Below, piece after piece: positions 34,070-42,664 of a stretch of DNA of 64,000 nucleotides. Position numbers and translations under genes: made by a program. Position 1 is the first letter of the stretch; the number at the start of each line of letters is the position of its first letter. Origin of the DNA: Catellatospora sp. TT07R-123 (lineage in GTDB: Bacteria > Actinomycetota > Actinomycetes > Mycobacteriales > Micromonosporaceae). Below the pieces are notes generated by a model. That model had not been told where the DNA came from. It made no database searches and was given only the letters and a program-made list of their open reading frames with translations. The stretch spans positions 2,852,001-2,916,000 of the forward strand of contig NZ_BNEM01000001.1 of NCBI RefSeq assembly GCF_018327705.1, given 5' to 3'.

Positions 34070-34996
34070 ATGACCACGCAACGCAAGGGCGCCCGCGCAT
34101 CGCGCGCGGGCGCCACCCCCTACCTCTACCTGGCCCCGGCGGTGGCGCTGTTCGCCCTGTTCGTGGCCGCGCCGATCGGCTACACCGCGTACCTGAGCCT
34201 GCGCCGGGTCAAGTTCTCCGGCCTCGGCCTGGGGAAGCGGTCGCGCACCGAGATCTTCGTCGGGCTGGACAACTACCGGGCGGCGCTGGCCGACGGCGAG
34301 TTCTGGGCCGGCTGGGAGCGGGTGCTCGGCTACGCCGCGATGGTGCTCACGCTCATGCTCGGCCTGGCGCTGCTGTTCGCGCTGCTGCTGGACTCCGCGA
34401 GGGCACGGCTGCCCCGCTTCTCCCGTATCGCCATCTTCCTGCCGTTCGCCGTCCCCGGCGTCGTCGCCACCCTGCTCTGGGGCTTCCTCTACCTGCCCAG
34501 CCTGAGCCCGATCCACGCCGCCCTGCACGCCGTCGGCGTCGACGGCGTCGACCTGCTCAGCCCGTCCACCGTCGTCTTCTCCATGGTCAACGTGGCGGTC
34601 TGGGGCGGCACCGGCTTCAACATGCTGGTCCTCTACACCCAGCTGCGGGCGGTGCCCCGCGACTACTACGAGGCCGCCCGCATCGACGGCGCGGGCGAGC
34701 TGGCCATCGCGCTGCGCATCAAGATCCCCATGCTGGCACCGGCCCTGGTGCTCACCACCGTGTTCTCGATCATCGCGACGATGCAGGTGTTCACCGAGCC
34801 GACCACCCTGCGCTCCCTCTCCAACTCGGTCAGCTCGACCTGGAGCCCGCTGATGAACGTGTACGGCGACGCCTTCGTCACCGGCGACCTCTACTCCGCC
34901 TCGGCGACATCACTGGTCATCGCGCTGATCGCGCTCGTGCCCTCGCTGGGCTTCCTGCGGCTGGTCCGCCGCCGCGCGTTCGGGGAGGAACGATGA
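34070..34996 (+). CDS. Sugar ABC importer permease, MalF-like
   Basis: This 308-residue protein has six hydrophobic helices and the cytoplasmic EAA loop EAARIDGAGELAIALRIKIP near 204, which docks the ATPase. The ATG lies 3 nt after the binding-protein stop. It forms the translocation channel with the next gene product. Confidence 0.93.
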   Translation: MTTQRKGARASRAGATPYLYLAPAVALFALFVAAPIGYTAYLSLRRVKFSGLGLGKRSRTEIFVGLDNYRAALADGEFWAGWERVLGYAAMVLTLMLGLALLFALLLDSARARLPRFSRIAIFLPFAVPGVVATLLWGFLYLPSLSPIHAALHAVGVDGVDLLSPSTVVFSMVNVAVWGGTGFNMLVLYTQLRAVPRDYYEAARIDGAGELAIALRIKIPMLAPALVLTTVFSIIATMQVFTEPTTLRSLSNSVSSTWSPLMNVYGDAFVTGDLYSASATSLVIALIALVPSLGFLRLVRRRAFGEER

Positions 34997-35862
34997 GCAT
35001 CACCACTTCCGCCGGCGGGGCGGGCCGGGTCCGCCGCCCGCTCGGCATCATGCCCACCGCCGTCCTGCTGCTCGGGGCGCTGTACTGCCTGCTCCCGGTG
35101 GCCTGGGTGCTCGTGGCCGCCAGCAAGACCCGGGGCGAGCTGTTCTCCACCACCGCGTTCGCCCCCGGCACCGGGCTGCTGGAGAACCTGTCCGACCTGT
35201 CCGCCTACCGCGACGGCATCTTCTGGCAGTGGATGGCCAACACGGCCCTCTACGCCGGAGTCGGCGCGGTGCTGTCGACCGCCGTCTCCGTCCTGGCCGG
35301 ATACGCCCTGGCCAAGTTCCGCTTCTTCGGCCAGAACCTGATCTTCAACATACTCATCGGCGGCATCCTGGTGCCGTCCGTCGTCCTCGCCGTCCCGCAG
35401 TACCTGCTGCTGGCCAAGGCGGGCCTGGCCGACACGTACTGGGCGGTGCTGCTGCCCAGCATCCTGCACCCGTACAGCATCTATCTGGCCCGTATCTACG
35501 CCGCCGCCGCCATCCCCGACGCCCTGCTCGAAGCCGGGCGCATCGACGGGGCGAGCGAGAGCCGGCTGCTGCGGGTGGTCGCAGTGCCCCTGATGGGGCC
35601 GGGCATGGTGACGATCTTCCTGTTCCAGTTCGTCGCGATCTGGAACAACTTCCTGCTGCCGTTCATCATGCTCGCCGACGACCACCGGTTCCCGCTCACC
35701 GTGGGGCTCTACACCCTGCTGGTGACCGGTGCCAACCAGCCCGCCCTGTACAACCTCGTCATCACCGGCGCGCTGCTGTCGATCATTCCGCTGATCGCGC
35801 TGTTCCTCACCATGCAGCGGTACTGGCGCACTGACCTCTCCGGCGGGTCTGTGAAAAGCTGA
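34993..35862 (+). CDS. Sugar ABC importer permease, MalG-like
   Basis: The 289-residue partner permease has six helices and an EAA loop, EAGRIDGASESRLLRVVAVP, near 178. Its ATG overlaps the stop of the first permease (ATGA), and its own stop overlaps the start of the LacI gene, so all are translationally coupled. Confidence 0.93.
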   Translation: MSITTSAGGAGRVRRPLGIMPTAVLLLGALYCLLPVAWVLVAASKTRGELFSTTAFAPGTGLLENLSDLSAYRDGIFWQWMANTALYAGVGAVLSTAVSVLAGYALAKFRFFGQNLIFNILIGGILVPSVVLAVPQYLLLAKAGLADTYWAVLLPSILHPYSIYLARIYAAAAIPDALLEAGRIDGASESRLLRVVAVPLMGPGMVTIFLFQFVAIWNNFLLPFIMLADDHRFPLTVGLYTLLVTGANQPALYNLVITGALLSIIPLIALFLTMQRYWRTDLSGGSVKS

Positions 35863-36875
35863 TGCCTGTGACCAACAGCAGGCGGCGGCCGACGATCCAC
35901 GACGTGGCCCGTGCCTCGGGAGTCTCCCGGGGCACGGTGTCCCGCGCCCTCAACGGCGACCCCTACGTCAGCACCGCCGCCCTGGCCGCGGTGAAACGCG
36001 CCGTCGCCGAGACCGGATACGTCGTCAACCGCAACGCCCGCAGCCTCGTCACCCAGCGCACCGGCACGGTCGTCATGGTGCTGTCCGAGCCGCAGGAGAA
36101 GCTGTTCGAGGACCCGAACTTCAGCGTCCTGCTCCGGGTGGCCACCCGGCGGCTGGCCCAGCGCGACGTCGCGCTGGTCATGATGGTCGCCGGGGACGAC
36201 GGCGACCGCGAGCGGGTGGTGCGCTACCTGCGCGGCGGCCACGCCGACGGGGTGCTGCTGCTGTCGGCCCACGCGGGCGACCCGCTGCTGGAGGAGCTGG
36301 AGAGCCTGGCGCTGCCCGCGGTGGCGTGCGGGGCGGTGCTCGGGCGCGAGGGGCTGCCGTACGCGGCCGCCGACGACCGCGAGGGCGCCCGGCAGATGAC
36401 CCGCTACCTGGTCGACCAGGGCCGGAAGAAGATCGCCACGATCACCGGGCCGCTGGACACCCCCGGCGGCCTGAACCGGCTCGAAGGATTCTGCGACGTC
36501 CTGGGCCGCAAGGCGGCCAAGAAGCTGATCGCGCACGGCGACTACACCCGGAACGGCGGCGAGGCCGCCATGAACGAGCTGCTGGACCGGGTGCCCGGCC
36601 TGGACGCGGTGTTCGTCGGGTCCGACCTGATGGCGGCCGGGGCGCTGGCCGCACTGCGCGCGCGGGGGCTGCGGGTGCCCGAGGACGTGGCGGTGGGCGG
36701 GTTCGACGACTCGGCCGTGGCCGGGTCCACGCACCCGCGGCTGACCACGGTGCGCCAGCCGCTGGAGCAGGTGGCGACGGAGACGGTACGCATGCTGCTG
36801 GAGCTGATCGACGGGGCGGAACAGGTCGAACCGGTGGTCCTGCCGACGGAACTGGTCCCCCGCGAGTCGGCCTGA
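35862..36875 (+). CDS. LacI-family repressor of the importer/GH42 regulon
   Basis: This 337-residue regulator has an N-terminal helix-turn-helix (TIHDVARASGVSRGTVSRAL near 11-30), a hinge helix (NRNARSLV) and a periplasmic-binding-like sensor domain (about 65-330, containing GGFDDSAVAG). The operators at 32601 and 32729 fit a LacI dimer. The inducer is probably the transported sugar or its product (inference). The start overlaps the permease stop. Palindrome B3 follows. Confidence 0.92.
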   Translation: MPVTNSRRRPTIHDVARASGVSRGTVSRALNGDPYVSTAALAAVKRAVAETGYVVNRNARSLVTQRTGTVVMVLSEPQEKLFEDPNFSVLLRVATRRLAQRDVALVMMVAGDDGDRERVVRYLRGGHADGVLLLSAHAGDPLLEELESLALPAVACGAVLGREGLPYAAADDREGARQMTRYLVDQGRKKIATITGPLDTPGGLNRLEGFCDVLGRKAAKKLIAHGDYTRNGGEAAMNELLDRVPGLDAVFVGSDLMAAGALAALRARGLRVPEDVAVGGFDDSAVAGSTHPRLTTVRQPLEQVATETVRMLLELIDGAEQVEPVVLPTELVPRESA

Positions 36876-36940
36876 CCCGCCGCAACTCCCACACCCACCA
36901 CCCCTGGCCACCCGCCGCTCCTGGCCACGCCTCCCCACCC

Positions 36941-37021
36941 CGTTCTTAATAAACGTTGGCCTATCTCATCGACTTCGATCTCGTCTCAGTCGATGTGATA
37001 GGCCAACGTCTATCTAAAACG
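36941..37021. repeat. Palindromic repeat B3 (long subtype, loop inverted relative to B1)
   Basis: 34-bp arms (36941-36974 and 36988-37021) with several mismatches share AACGTTGGCCTATC. The loop and inner stem are the reverse complement of those of B1, so B1 and B3 are the same element in opposite orientation. It lies between the convergent lacI-like and amylase genes. Confidence 0.82.
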
Positions 37022-37027
37022 GGAGCG

Positions 37028-39193
37028 TCAGCGCCAGGTGTCCGACAGGCTCACCGTGCACGGGGCCGTGGTCGGGGTGGTCGCCGACCGGTTCGGGTCA
37101 CTCTCCCAGGTCACGTTCCCCGACCCGTCCTTCTTGATGTACTTGTACGTGAACGAGGTCCCCGCCGGCAGCGACACCGACCCGGTCCACACCGGGTACG
37201 ACGCACTCGACAGCGCCACCGCGCTCCCCGTGCTCCACGAGCCCAGCGCCGCGATCGACCCGACCACGTACACGTTCTGCCCCCACACCGTCGTCGCGTT
37301 GACCGCGAACGCCCCGGTGACGGCCGAGCAGGTCGACCCGGTCGGCGAGGCCGACGGCGACGGACTGGTCCCGCCGACCGTGTTCCACGTCTCGCTGTAG
37401 GTCACCGCGCACACCCCCGTCGGCACGGTGTGGCTCCGGTTGCCGATGCTCTCCCAGGTCACGTTCCCGGACCCGTCCTTCTTGATGTACTTGTACTCGA
37501 AGGACGTGCCCGCCGGGAGGTTCACCGTCGCCCGCCACACGGGGTAGGACGCGCTGGACATGGCCACCGCACTGGCGGTGTTCCACGAGCCCAGGGCCGC
37601 GATGCTGCCCGCGACGTACACGTTCTGCCCGGTGGTCGTGGTGGTGTTCGACTCGAACGTGACGGCGACGCTGCTGCACGCGGTCGAGGTGGGGCTGGGG
37701 CCGGCCGAGGTGGTCGGCGACGGCGAGCCGGTGACCATCGCACCGGTGTGGATCGCCAGCGCGGTGTTGCCTGCCACGCTGACCGTCGCCTGGCCGGAGG
37801 AGCTGACCGTCACGGTCGCCCCGGAGCAGGTGCCGCCGGAGAAGTTCGCGACGGCGATGTTGCAGTAGGTGCCCGCGGGCAGGCCGGTGCTGAAGGTGGT
37901 GCTCCAGGTGGCGCTGTCGCGGTTGAACGCGGCGAAGCCGGTGGCGCCGCGGCCGAACGCGATCCGGTTGGCGGCCGGGGAGGTCCAGTTGGTCACGGCC
38001 GTACCGGTGACGGCGTTGTGGAATCCGACCAGGTTGGCCACCGTGGTCTTGCGGTGCTCGCACTCCCAGCCGGAGCCGCAGACCACCTGGTTGGTGGTGC
38101 CGTTGGTCGACGGCGGACCGGCCTCGTTGTTGCTGAAGGTGAAGCTGCTCATCAGCGCCGGGGTGCCGTACGGGTAGGCCAGGCTGAACGCGGCGGCCAG
38201 CGCGTGGGTCTGCCCGTCCTTGTACGTCAGCCGCGCCCGCCCGTTGCGCTGGGTGTCGTGGTTGTCCACGAAGTTGACCGCGTCGCCGCTGCCCAGGGCC
38301 ATCTGCGAGGCGAGGTTGTTCAGGTTGGACAGGTTCGCGTCGCGGAACGCGTTGCCGACCACGTCACCGTAGCGGAACTCGGTGACGTCGCCGAGCCCGG
38401 CGTACTCGGTGGGCGGGAACGCGGTGTCCTCGATGACCTCCTGGTAGATGTACGGGTTGCCGGTGAGGCCGCCGTAGATCGCCTGGAGGTCGGCGACGGG
38501 GATGTGCTTGGCCGCGTCGACCCGGAACCCGTCCACGCCGACCGAGATCAGGTCGTTGAGGTACGCGGTGAGCTTGCCGCGCACGTACGAGGTCTCGGTG
38601 GCCAGGTCGGACAGGTCGACCAGCTCGCAGTTGAACACCTCCCAGCGGTCTCCCCAGTTGACGATGTCGTCGCTGCCGTTGCGGCCGCAGTGGTGGAAGT
38701 CGGCGCTGGAGTACAGGTTCGGGTAGTTGTAGTGCGAGTACGTCGACCCGGCCGAGCCGGTGCCGGTGGAGGCGCCGCCCGCCATGTGGTTGATGACGGC
38801 GTCGACGTAGATCTTCACGCCCGCCGCGTGGCAGGTGCTGACCATGTTGGCGAACGCGGCGCGGTCGCCGCGGCGGCTGATCAGCTGGTAGCTGACCGGC
38901 TGGTAGTCCTGCCACCACGGGTAGCCGGAGCCGCTGAGCACGACGTGCTCCTGCGGCGGGCTGACCTGCACCGCGCCGAAGCCCTTGGGGCCCAGCACGT
39001 TGGTGCACTCGCTGGCGACCGAGTTCCACGGCCACTGGAACAGGTGCACGATGACGTCGTGGGAGCCGGGGTTGGCGTCGGCCTTGGCCGGGGTGAGGCG
39101 GGGTGCCGGCTGCCAGCCGGCGATCACGGCCAGCGCGGCCGCGAGCAGCAGCGACAGCGCCGCTGCGGCGAGGGGACGGGTGCGGGTGGTCAC
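37028..39193 (-). CDS. Secreted alpha-amylase with two tandem CBM20-like starch-binding domains
   Basis: The 721-residue protein has a signal peptide (1-38) and a GH13 domain (about 45-390) with catalytic D226 (GFRVDAAKH), E252 (YIYQEVIED) and D313 (FVDNHDTQR), then domain C. Two CBM20-like domains (about 500-605 and 620-720) follow, joined by Pro/Ser/Thr linkers. The two CBMs are much alike (both have GQNVYV, GSIAALGSW and SFxYKYIKKDGSGNVTWES), so they probably arose by duplication. The GTG at 39193 is chosen because AGGAGG lies 6 nt before it; a longer frame adds a non-signal leader. It degrades starch outside the cell. Confidence 0.93.
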   Translation of the reverse strand: MTTRTRPLAAAALSLLLAAALAVIAGWQPAPRLTPAKADANPGSHDVIVHLFQWPWNSVASECTNVLGPKGFGAVQVSPPQEHVVLSGSGYPWWQDYQPVSYQLISRRGDRAAFANMVSTCHAAGVKIYVDAVINHMAGGASTGTGSAGSTYSHYNYPNLYSSADFHHCGRNGSDDIVNWGDRWEVFNCELVDLSDLATETSYVRGKLTAYLNDLISVGVDGFRVDAAKHIPVADLQAIYGGLTGNPYIYQEVIEDTAFPPTEYAGLGDVTEFRYGDVVGNAFRDANLSNLNNLASQMALGSGDAVNFVDNHDTQRNGRARLTYKDGQTHALAAAFSLAYPYGTPALMSSFTFSNNEAGPPSTNGTTNQVVCGSGWECEHRKTTVANLVGFHNAVTGTAVTNWTSPAANRIAFGRGATGFAAFNRDSATWSTTFSTGLPAGTYCNIAVANFSGGTCSGATVTVSSSGQATVSVAGNTALAIHTGAMVTGSPSPTTSAGPSPTSTACSSVAVTFESNTTTTTGQNVYVAGSIAALGSWNTASAVAMSSASYPVWRATVNLPAGTSFEYKYIKKDGSGNVTWESIGNRSHTVPTGVCAVTYSETWNTVGGTSPSPSASPTGSTCSAVTGAFAVNATTVWGQNVYVVGSIAALGSWSTGSAVALSSASYPVWTGSVSLPAGTSFTYKYIKKDGSGNVTWESDPNRSATTPTTAPCTVSLSDTWR

Positions 39194-39235
39194 GAGTTTC
39201 CTCCTGGGGTCAGGGAGGGGACGGGGCTGGAAACT

Positions 39236-39245
39236 CTTGCGCAAG
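39236..39245. promoter_or_regulatory. Operator-like palindrome upstream of the amylase gene
   Basis: CTTGCGCAAG is a perfect 10-bp palindrome 42 bp before the amylase start. Streptomyces amylase and maltose genes carry CTTGCAG-type sites bound by LacI-family MalR (established). It differs from the CTGTGAAC operator of the GH42 regulon, so another regulator is implied. Confidence 0.5.
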
Positions 39246-39683
39246 TTTCATGGATGTTAGCCCCGCGTTACCCGAGCAGTGAAGAGCTCGTCCTCGCCCG
39301 ACAGATCGCTTCTATCAGGACATATACCGGCCTCACTTACAACCGATCAGCCCCGGGCGGCCCGGCGCCGCCCATCACCCCAGATCCCCGCCCCCAGCTC
39401 CCTCCTAGAAACTGCAAAATCTTTCAAAGATTCTTTAGCGGGTACGGCCGGAGCCGTGCCCGCGCTTTCGGGGAAAGTGTCGGAATCCCGGCGCCGATTC
39501 GCGCAGTTTCCCCGAAACTGCCGCACTGATGTCGCCCAACCGGGCTCGCGCAACGGATTTCGTGGCGGAGAGTGCCGGTGAGCGCGCACACAGTGTCGCT
39601 TTCCGGACGCGATATTCGTTTTCATGATTGCGCCACCGCTCCCTACCGTGAGTACACACCCCTCATCGATACGGAGAATTGCC
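39246..39683. other. 438-bp gap with two inverted repeats, no gene seen
   Basis: This is the AT-richest stretch of the neighbourhood. AATCTTTCAAAGATT (39418-39432) is a perfect 15-nt palindrome. TTTCGGGGAAA (39466-39476) and TTTCCCCGAAA (39507-39517) form an 11-bp stem with a 30-nt loop. Both lie upstream of the FAD oxidoreductase and could be operators. Confidence 0.55.
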
Positions 39684-41015
39684 TTGTCTGCCAAGGAGAA
39701 GTCCGGGCGCGCGATCGTGCTCGGCGCCAGCATCGGCGGCCTACTGGCCGCCCGAGCGCTCAGCGAGTCGTACGCGAAGGTCACCGTCTTCGACCGCGAC
39801 GAGCTGCCCACCACCAACACCGACCGGCGCGGCGTGCCGCAGGGCGAGCACTCGCACGGCCTGCTCGCGCGCGGCCGCCAGGTGCTGGAGGAGCTGTTCC
39901 CCGGTTTCGCGGCCGACCTCGCCGCCGCGGGCGCGGTGCCGCTGGACATCCAGGGCGACGTGGTGTGGTTCAACGACGGGCACCGCATGGTGCGCGAGGC
40001 GACCGGCCTGGAGGGGCTGGCCGTGAGCCGCCCCGCGCTGGAGTCGTACGTGCGCACCCGGGTCCTGGCGCTGCCCAACGTCGAGCTGCGACCGCGGCAC
40101 GAGGCGCTGGGCCTGCTCGCCACCGACGACCGCGCCCGGATCACCGGGGTGCGGGTGCTGCCGGTCGGCGGCGGCGAGGAGCAGCACCACGAGGCGGACC
40201 TGGTCGTCGATGCCACCGGGCGCGGCAACCGCGGCCCGACCTGGCTGGCCGAGCTCGGCTACGACAAGCCGGTCGAGGACCTGGTCGACCCGAAGACCGT
40301 CTACATGTCGCGCAACTACAAGCGGGTGCCGGGGCAGGGCGACTTCGCCGCGTTCCTGTGCAGCCCGTCGCCGCAGCAGCCGTACGGCGGCGTCGCGATC
40401 GCGGCCGAGGGCGACCGCTGGATGGTCACCTTCATCGCGGCGGGCGGCGCCGAGGCGCCGTCGGGCGACCCGGACACCTACCACGAGTTCGCCAAGCAGT
40501 TCCCCGGCCAGGAGCTGTACGAGCTGCTCAGCGTGGCCGAGCCGCTCGGCCCGCCGCACCGGATGCGCCTGCCCGTCAGCGTGCGCCGCCGCTACGAGCA
40601 CATGAAGCGGCTGCCGCTGGGCTTCCTCGCCGTGGCCGACGCGGTGTGCAGCTTCAACCCGGCGTACGGCCAGGGCATGACCGTGGCCGCCGCCGAGGCC
40701 GCGGTGCTGCGCGACTGCCTCGCCGAGGGCCGCGAGGACCTCCAGCGGCGCTTCTTCAAGGCCGCCGCGAAGGTCATCGACGTCCCCTGGGACATCGCCG
40801 TCGGCGCCGACCTGCGCTACGACGCGGTGGTCGGCAAGCGCACGGCGAAGGGCAACTTCCTCAACGCGTACGTCGGCAAGATCCACGTCGCCGCCGCCCG
40901 CCACGCCCACGTCGGCCACGCCTTCCTCAGCGTCGCCAACCTGATGTCCGCCCCGCCCCGCCTCTTCGCCCCCGCCGTCCTCACCCGAGTCCTCCGCCCC
41001 GGCCCCACCCCCTAA
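39684..41015 (+). CDS. FAD-dependent oxidoreductase (monooxygenase-like)
   Basis: This roughly 443-residue protein has an FAD-binding start, AIVLGASIGGLLAARAL (about 10-26), and FDRDELP for the ribose-binding acid. SRPALESYVRTRV near 125, a VVDATGRG segment near 178 and NPAYGQGMTVAAAEA near 325, the GD-like flavin motif, follow. It resembles class A flavin monooxygenases of the squalene-epoxidase/hydroxylase type; the substrate is unknown. The start could be TTG 39684 (with ACGGAG upstream) or ATG 39624 (no ribosome-binding site), and I prefer TTG. It stands alone, with the C1 palindrome downstream. Confidence 0.78.
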   Translation: MSAKEKSGRAIVLGASIGGLLAARALSESYAKVTVFDRDELPTTNTDRRGVPQGEHSHGLLARGRQVLEELFPGFAADLAAAGAVPLDIQGDVVWFNDGHRMVREATGLEGLAVSRPALESYVRTRVLALPNVELRPRHEALGLLATDDRARITGVRVLPVGGGEEQHHEADLVVDATGRGNRGPTWLAELGYDKPVEDLVDPKTVYMSRNYKRVPGQGDFAAFLCSPSPQQPYGGVAIAAEGDRWMVTFIAAGGAEAPSGDPDTYHEFAKQFPGQELYELLSVAEPLGPPHRMRLPVSVRRRYEHMKRLPLGFLAVADAVCSFNPAYGQGMTVAAAEAAVLRDCLAEGREDLQRRFFKAAAKVIDVPWDIAVGADLRYDAVVGKRTAKGNFLNAYVGKIHVAAARHAHVGHAFLSVANLMSAPPRLFAPAVLTRVLRPGPTP

Positions 41016-41054
41016 CCCCCACCTCGCCCCACCCCCACCCACCCCGCCCTCCCC

Positions 41055-41216
41055 GTTGATCATGAACTTATGGCACGGTTCGGCGGCGTGTCAGCGGCAC
41101 AGCTTCCTGGTCAACAACTGCTGCGACGACGGTGTGCGACGACCACCTCGCCGCAGTCGATCAGGAAGCTGTGCCGCTGACACGCCGTCCAGCCGTGCCA
41201 TAAGTTCATGATCGAC
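41055..41216. repeat. Palindromic repeat C1 (162 bp)
   Basis: 58-nt arms (41055-41112 and 41159-41216) are almost fully complementary, with about five mismatches, around a 46-nt centre that is itself partly palindromic. The outer ends read GATCATGAACTTATGGCACGG. It lies between convergent genes. Shorter relatives are at 58331 and 59965. Confidence 0.85.
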
Positions 41217-41265
41217 GGGAAGGGCGGGCGGCGGGGCGGGGCGGCGGTGGGTGGGTGGGTGGGTG

Positions 41266-42054
41266 TCAGAGGGTGGGGGTGTAGCCGCCGTCGATGGTGA
41301 GGTCGGTGCCGGTGAGGTTGGCGGCGCGGGGGCCGGAGAGGAAGGCGACCACGTCGGCGACCTCTTCCGGGGTGGTGAAGCGGCCGGTGGCGGCGGCGGC
41401 CGCGACCTGCTGCTTGACCTGTTCGGCGGTGGCGCCGGAGGCTTTGGCGAACTGGTCGGCGACGCCGCCGGAGTCGAGCCACAGCGGGGTGGCGACCGGC
41501 CCGGGGCTGACCGTGTTGACCCGGATGTTCTTGGGCCCGAGCTCCTTGGACAGGGCCTTGGAGAAGTTGGTCAGGGCCGCCTTCGACGAGGTGTAGTCGA
41601 TGATCGCCGGGTCGGGGTAGAACGCGTTGATCGAGCTGACCGTCACGATCGCGCCGCCGCCGCGCGCGAGCAGGTGCGGCACGGCGGCCCGGGTCGCCCG
41701 TACCGCGGACATCAGGTTGATGTTGAAGCCGGCCAGCCAGTCCTCGTCGGTGACGCTGGTGAACCCGCCCAGCCGCGGGAACACCGCGCCGACGTTGTTG
41801 ACCAGCACGTCCAGCCCGCCGTACGCCGACACCGCCGCCTCGACCAGCTCCCCCGGCCCGTCCGGCGTGCCCAGGTCCACCGCCAGCGCGGTCACCGCCC
41901 CGCCGGCGGTCAGCTCGGCCAGTTCGGCCGAGACGGTACGCGCCCCGGCGGCCACCCGCGCCCCCTGCGCCGTCAGCGCGCGGACCACCGCCAGCCCGAT
42001 GCCCTTGCTCGCCCCGGTGACGACCGCGACCCTGCCCGCCAGCTCCTGCTCCAT
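41266..42054 (-). CDS. Short-chain dehydrogenase/reductase
   Basis: The 262-residue NAD(P)-dependent enzyme has cofactor motif TGASKGIG (14-21), NNVGA near 87, catalytic Ser in VSSINAF and YxxxK as YTSSK near 151. Oxidoreductase substrate unknown. A TAGCGT box 8 nt before the ATG is a possible leaderless promoter. It is last in a same-strand run HAD, DinB, SDR with gaps of about 50 bp. Confidence 0.88.
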   Translation of the reverse strand: MEQELAGRVAVVTGASKGIGLAVVRALTAQGARVAAGARTVSAELAELTAGGAVTALAVDLGTPDGPGELVEAAVSAYGGLDVLVNNVGAVFPRLGGFTSVTDEDWLAGFNINLMSAVRATRAAVPHLLARGGGAIVTVSSINAFYPDPAIIDYTSSKAALTNFSKALSKELGPKNIRVNTVSPGPVATPLWLDSGGVADQFAKASGATAEQVKQQVAAAAATGRFTTPEEVADVVAFLSGPRAANLTGTDLTIDGGYTPTL

Positions 42055-42105
42055 GGCGATTGACGCTACGCGCGCGGCGGCGGGCGGGCCGGGGAAACGC
42101 GCAGG

Positions 42106-42612
42106 TCAGACGCCGGTGGTGCCGTCGACGAGCTCACGGACGACGTCGAGGTGGCCGTTGTGGCGGGCGATCTCCTCGACCAGGTGGAACAGGATCCAGC
42201 GCAGCGTCACCGGGGCGCCGTTGCGGCGCATGCTGCGCTGCGACAGCGCGTCGAGATCGGTGGCGGCGACGAGGGCGCGGTAGCGCTCGGACTGGGCGTC
42301 GTACTCGTCGAGCAGCTGGGCGATGGGGAGGTCGAGGGCGATGGTGAACTCGCGGTCGGGTTCCTCCTCGGTCCACGGCCCGGCGTCCTCCTCGCCCAGG
42401 AAGATCACCTGGAACCAGGAGTACTCCACCCAGTGGACGTGGCTGACCAGCCCGGCGACCGTCATCAGCGGCGAGCCGGGCAGCGGCGCGGTGCGGGCCG
42501 CCTCCTCGGTGATGCCCTCGCACTTTGCCCGTACGGTGGCGCGGGCGTAGTCGAGGAACGTGGTCAGCGTGGTGCGCTCGTCCCAGCTGGACGGCAGATC
42601 GGTTCGCGTCAT
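42106..42612 (-). CDS. DinB-family protein (DUF664, possibly mycothiol-dependent)
   Basis: This 168-residue four-helix protein has HVHWVEYSWFQ near 62 and HLVEEIARHNGHLD near 145. These place three histidines as a likely metal site of the DinB/YfiT fold. Actinobacterial DUF664 members include mycothiol S-transferases (established), but activity here is unproven. The start at 42612 is chosen because the upstream frame has no homologous sequence and falls between genes. Confidence 0.78.
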   Translation of the reverse strand: MTRTDLPSSWDERTTLTTFLDYARATVRAKCEGITEEAARTAPLPGSPLMTVAGLVSHVHWVEYSWFQVIFLGEEDAGPWTEEEPDREFTIALDLPIAQLLDEYDAQSERYRALVAATDLDALSQRSMRRNGAPVTLRWILFHLVEEIARHNGHLDVVRELVDGTTGV

Positions 42613-42664
42613 GGGGCCGATCATGCTGGTCGGGGCGGTCGCTGTCGAACCGGTTACACGGTGG

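Noticed and set aside
41055-41216. C1 as an insertion sequence
   Set aside because: Only 162 bp, with no transposase frame; at most a non-autonomous element.
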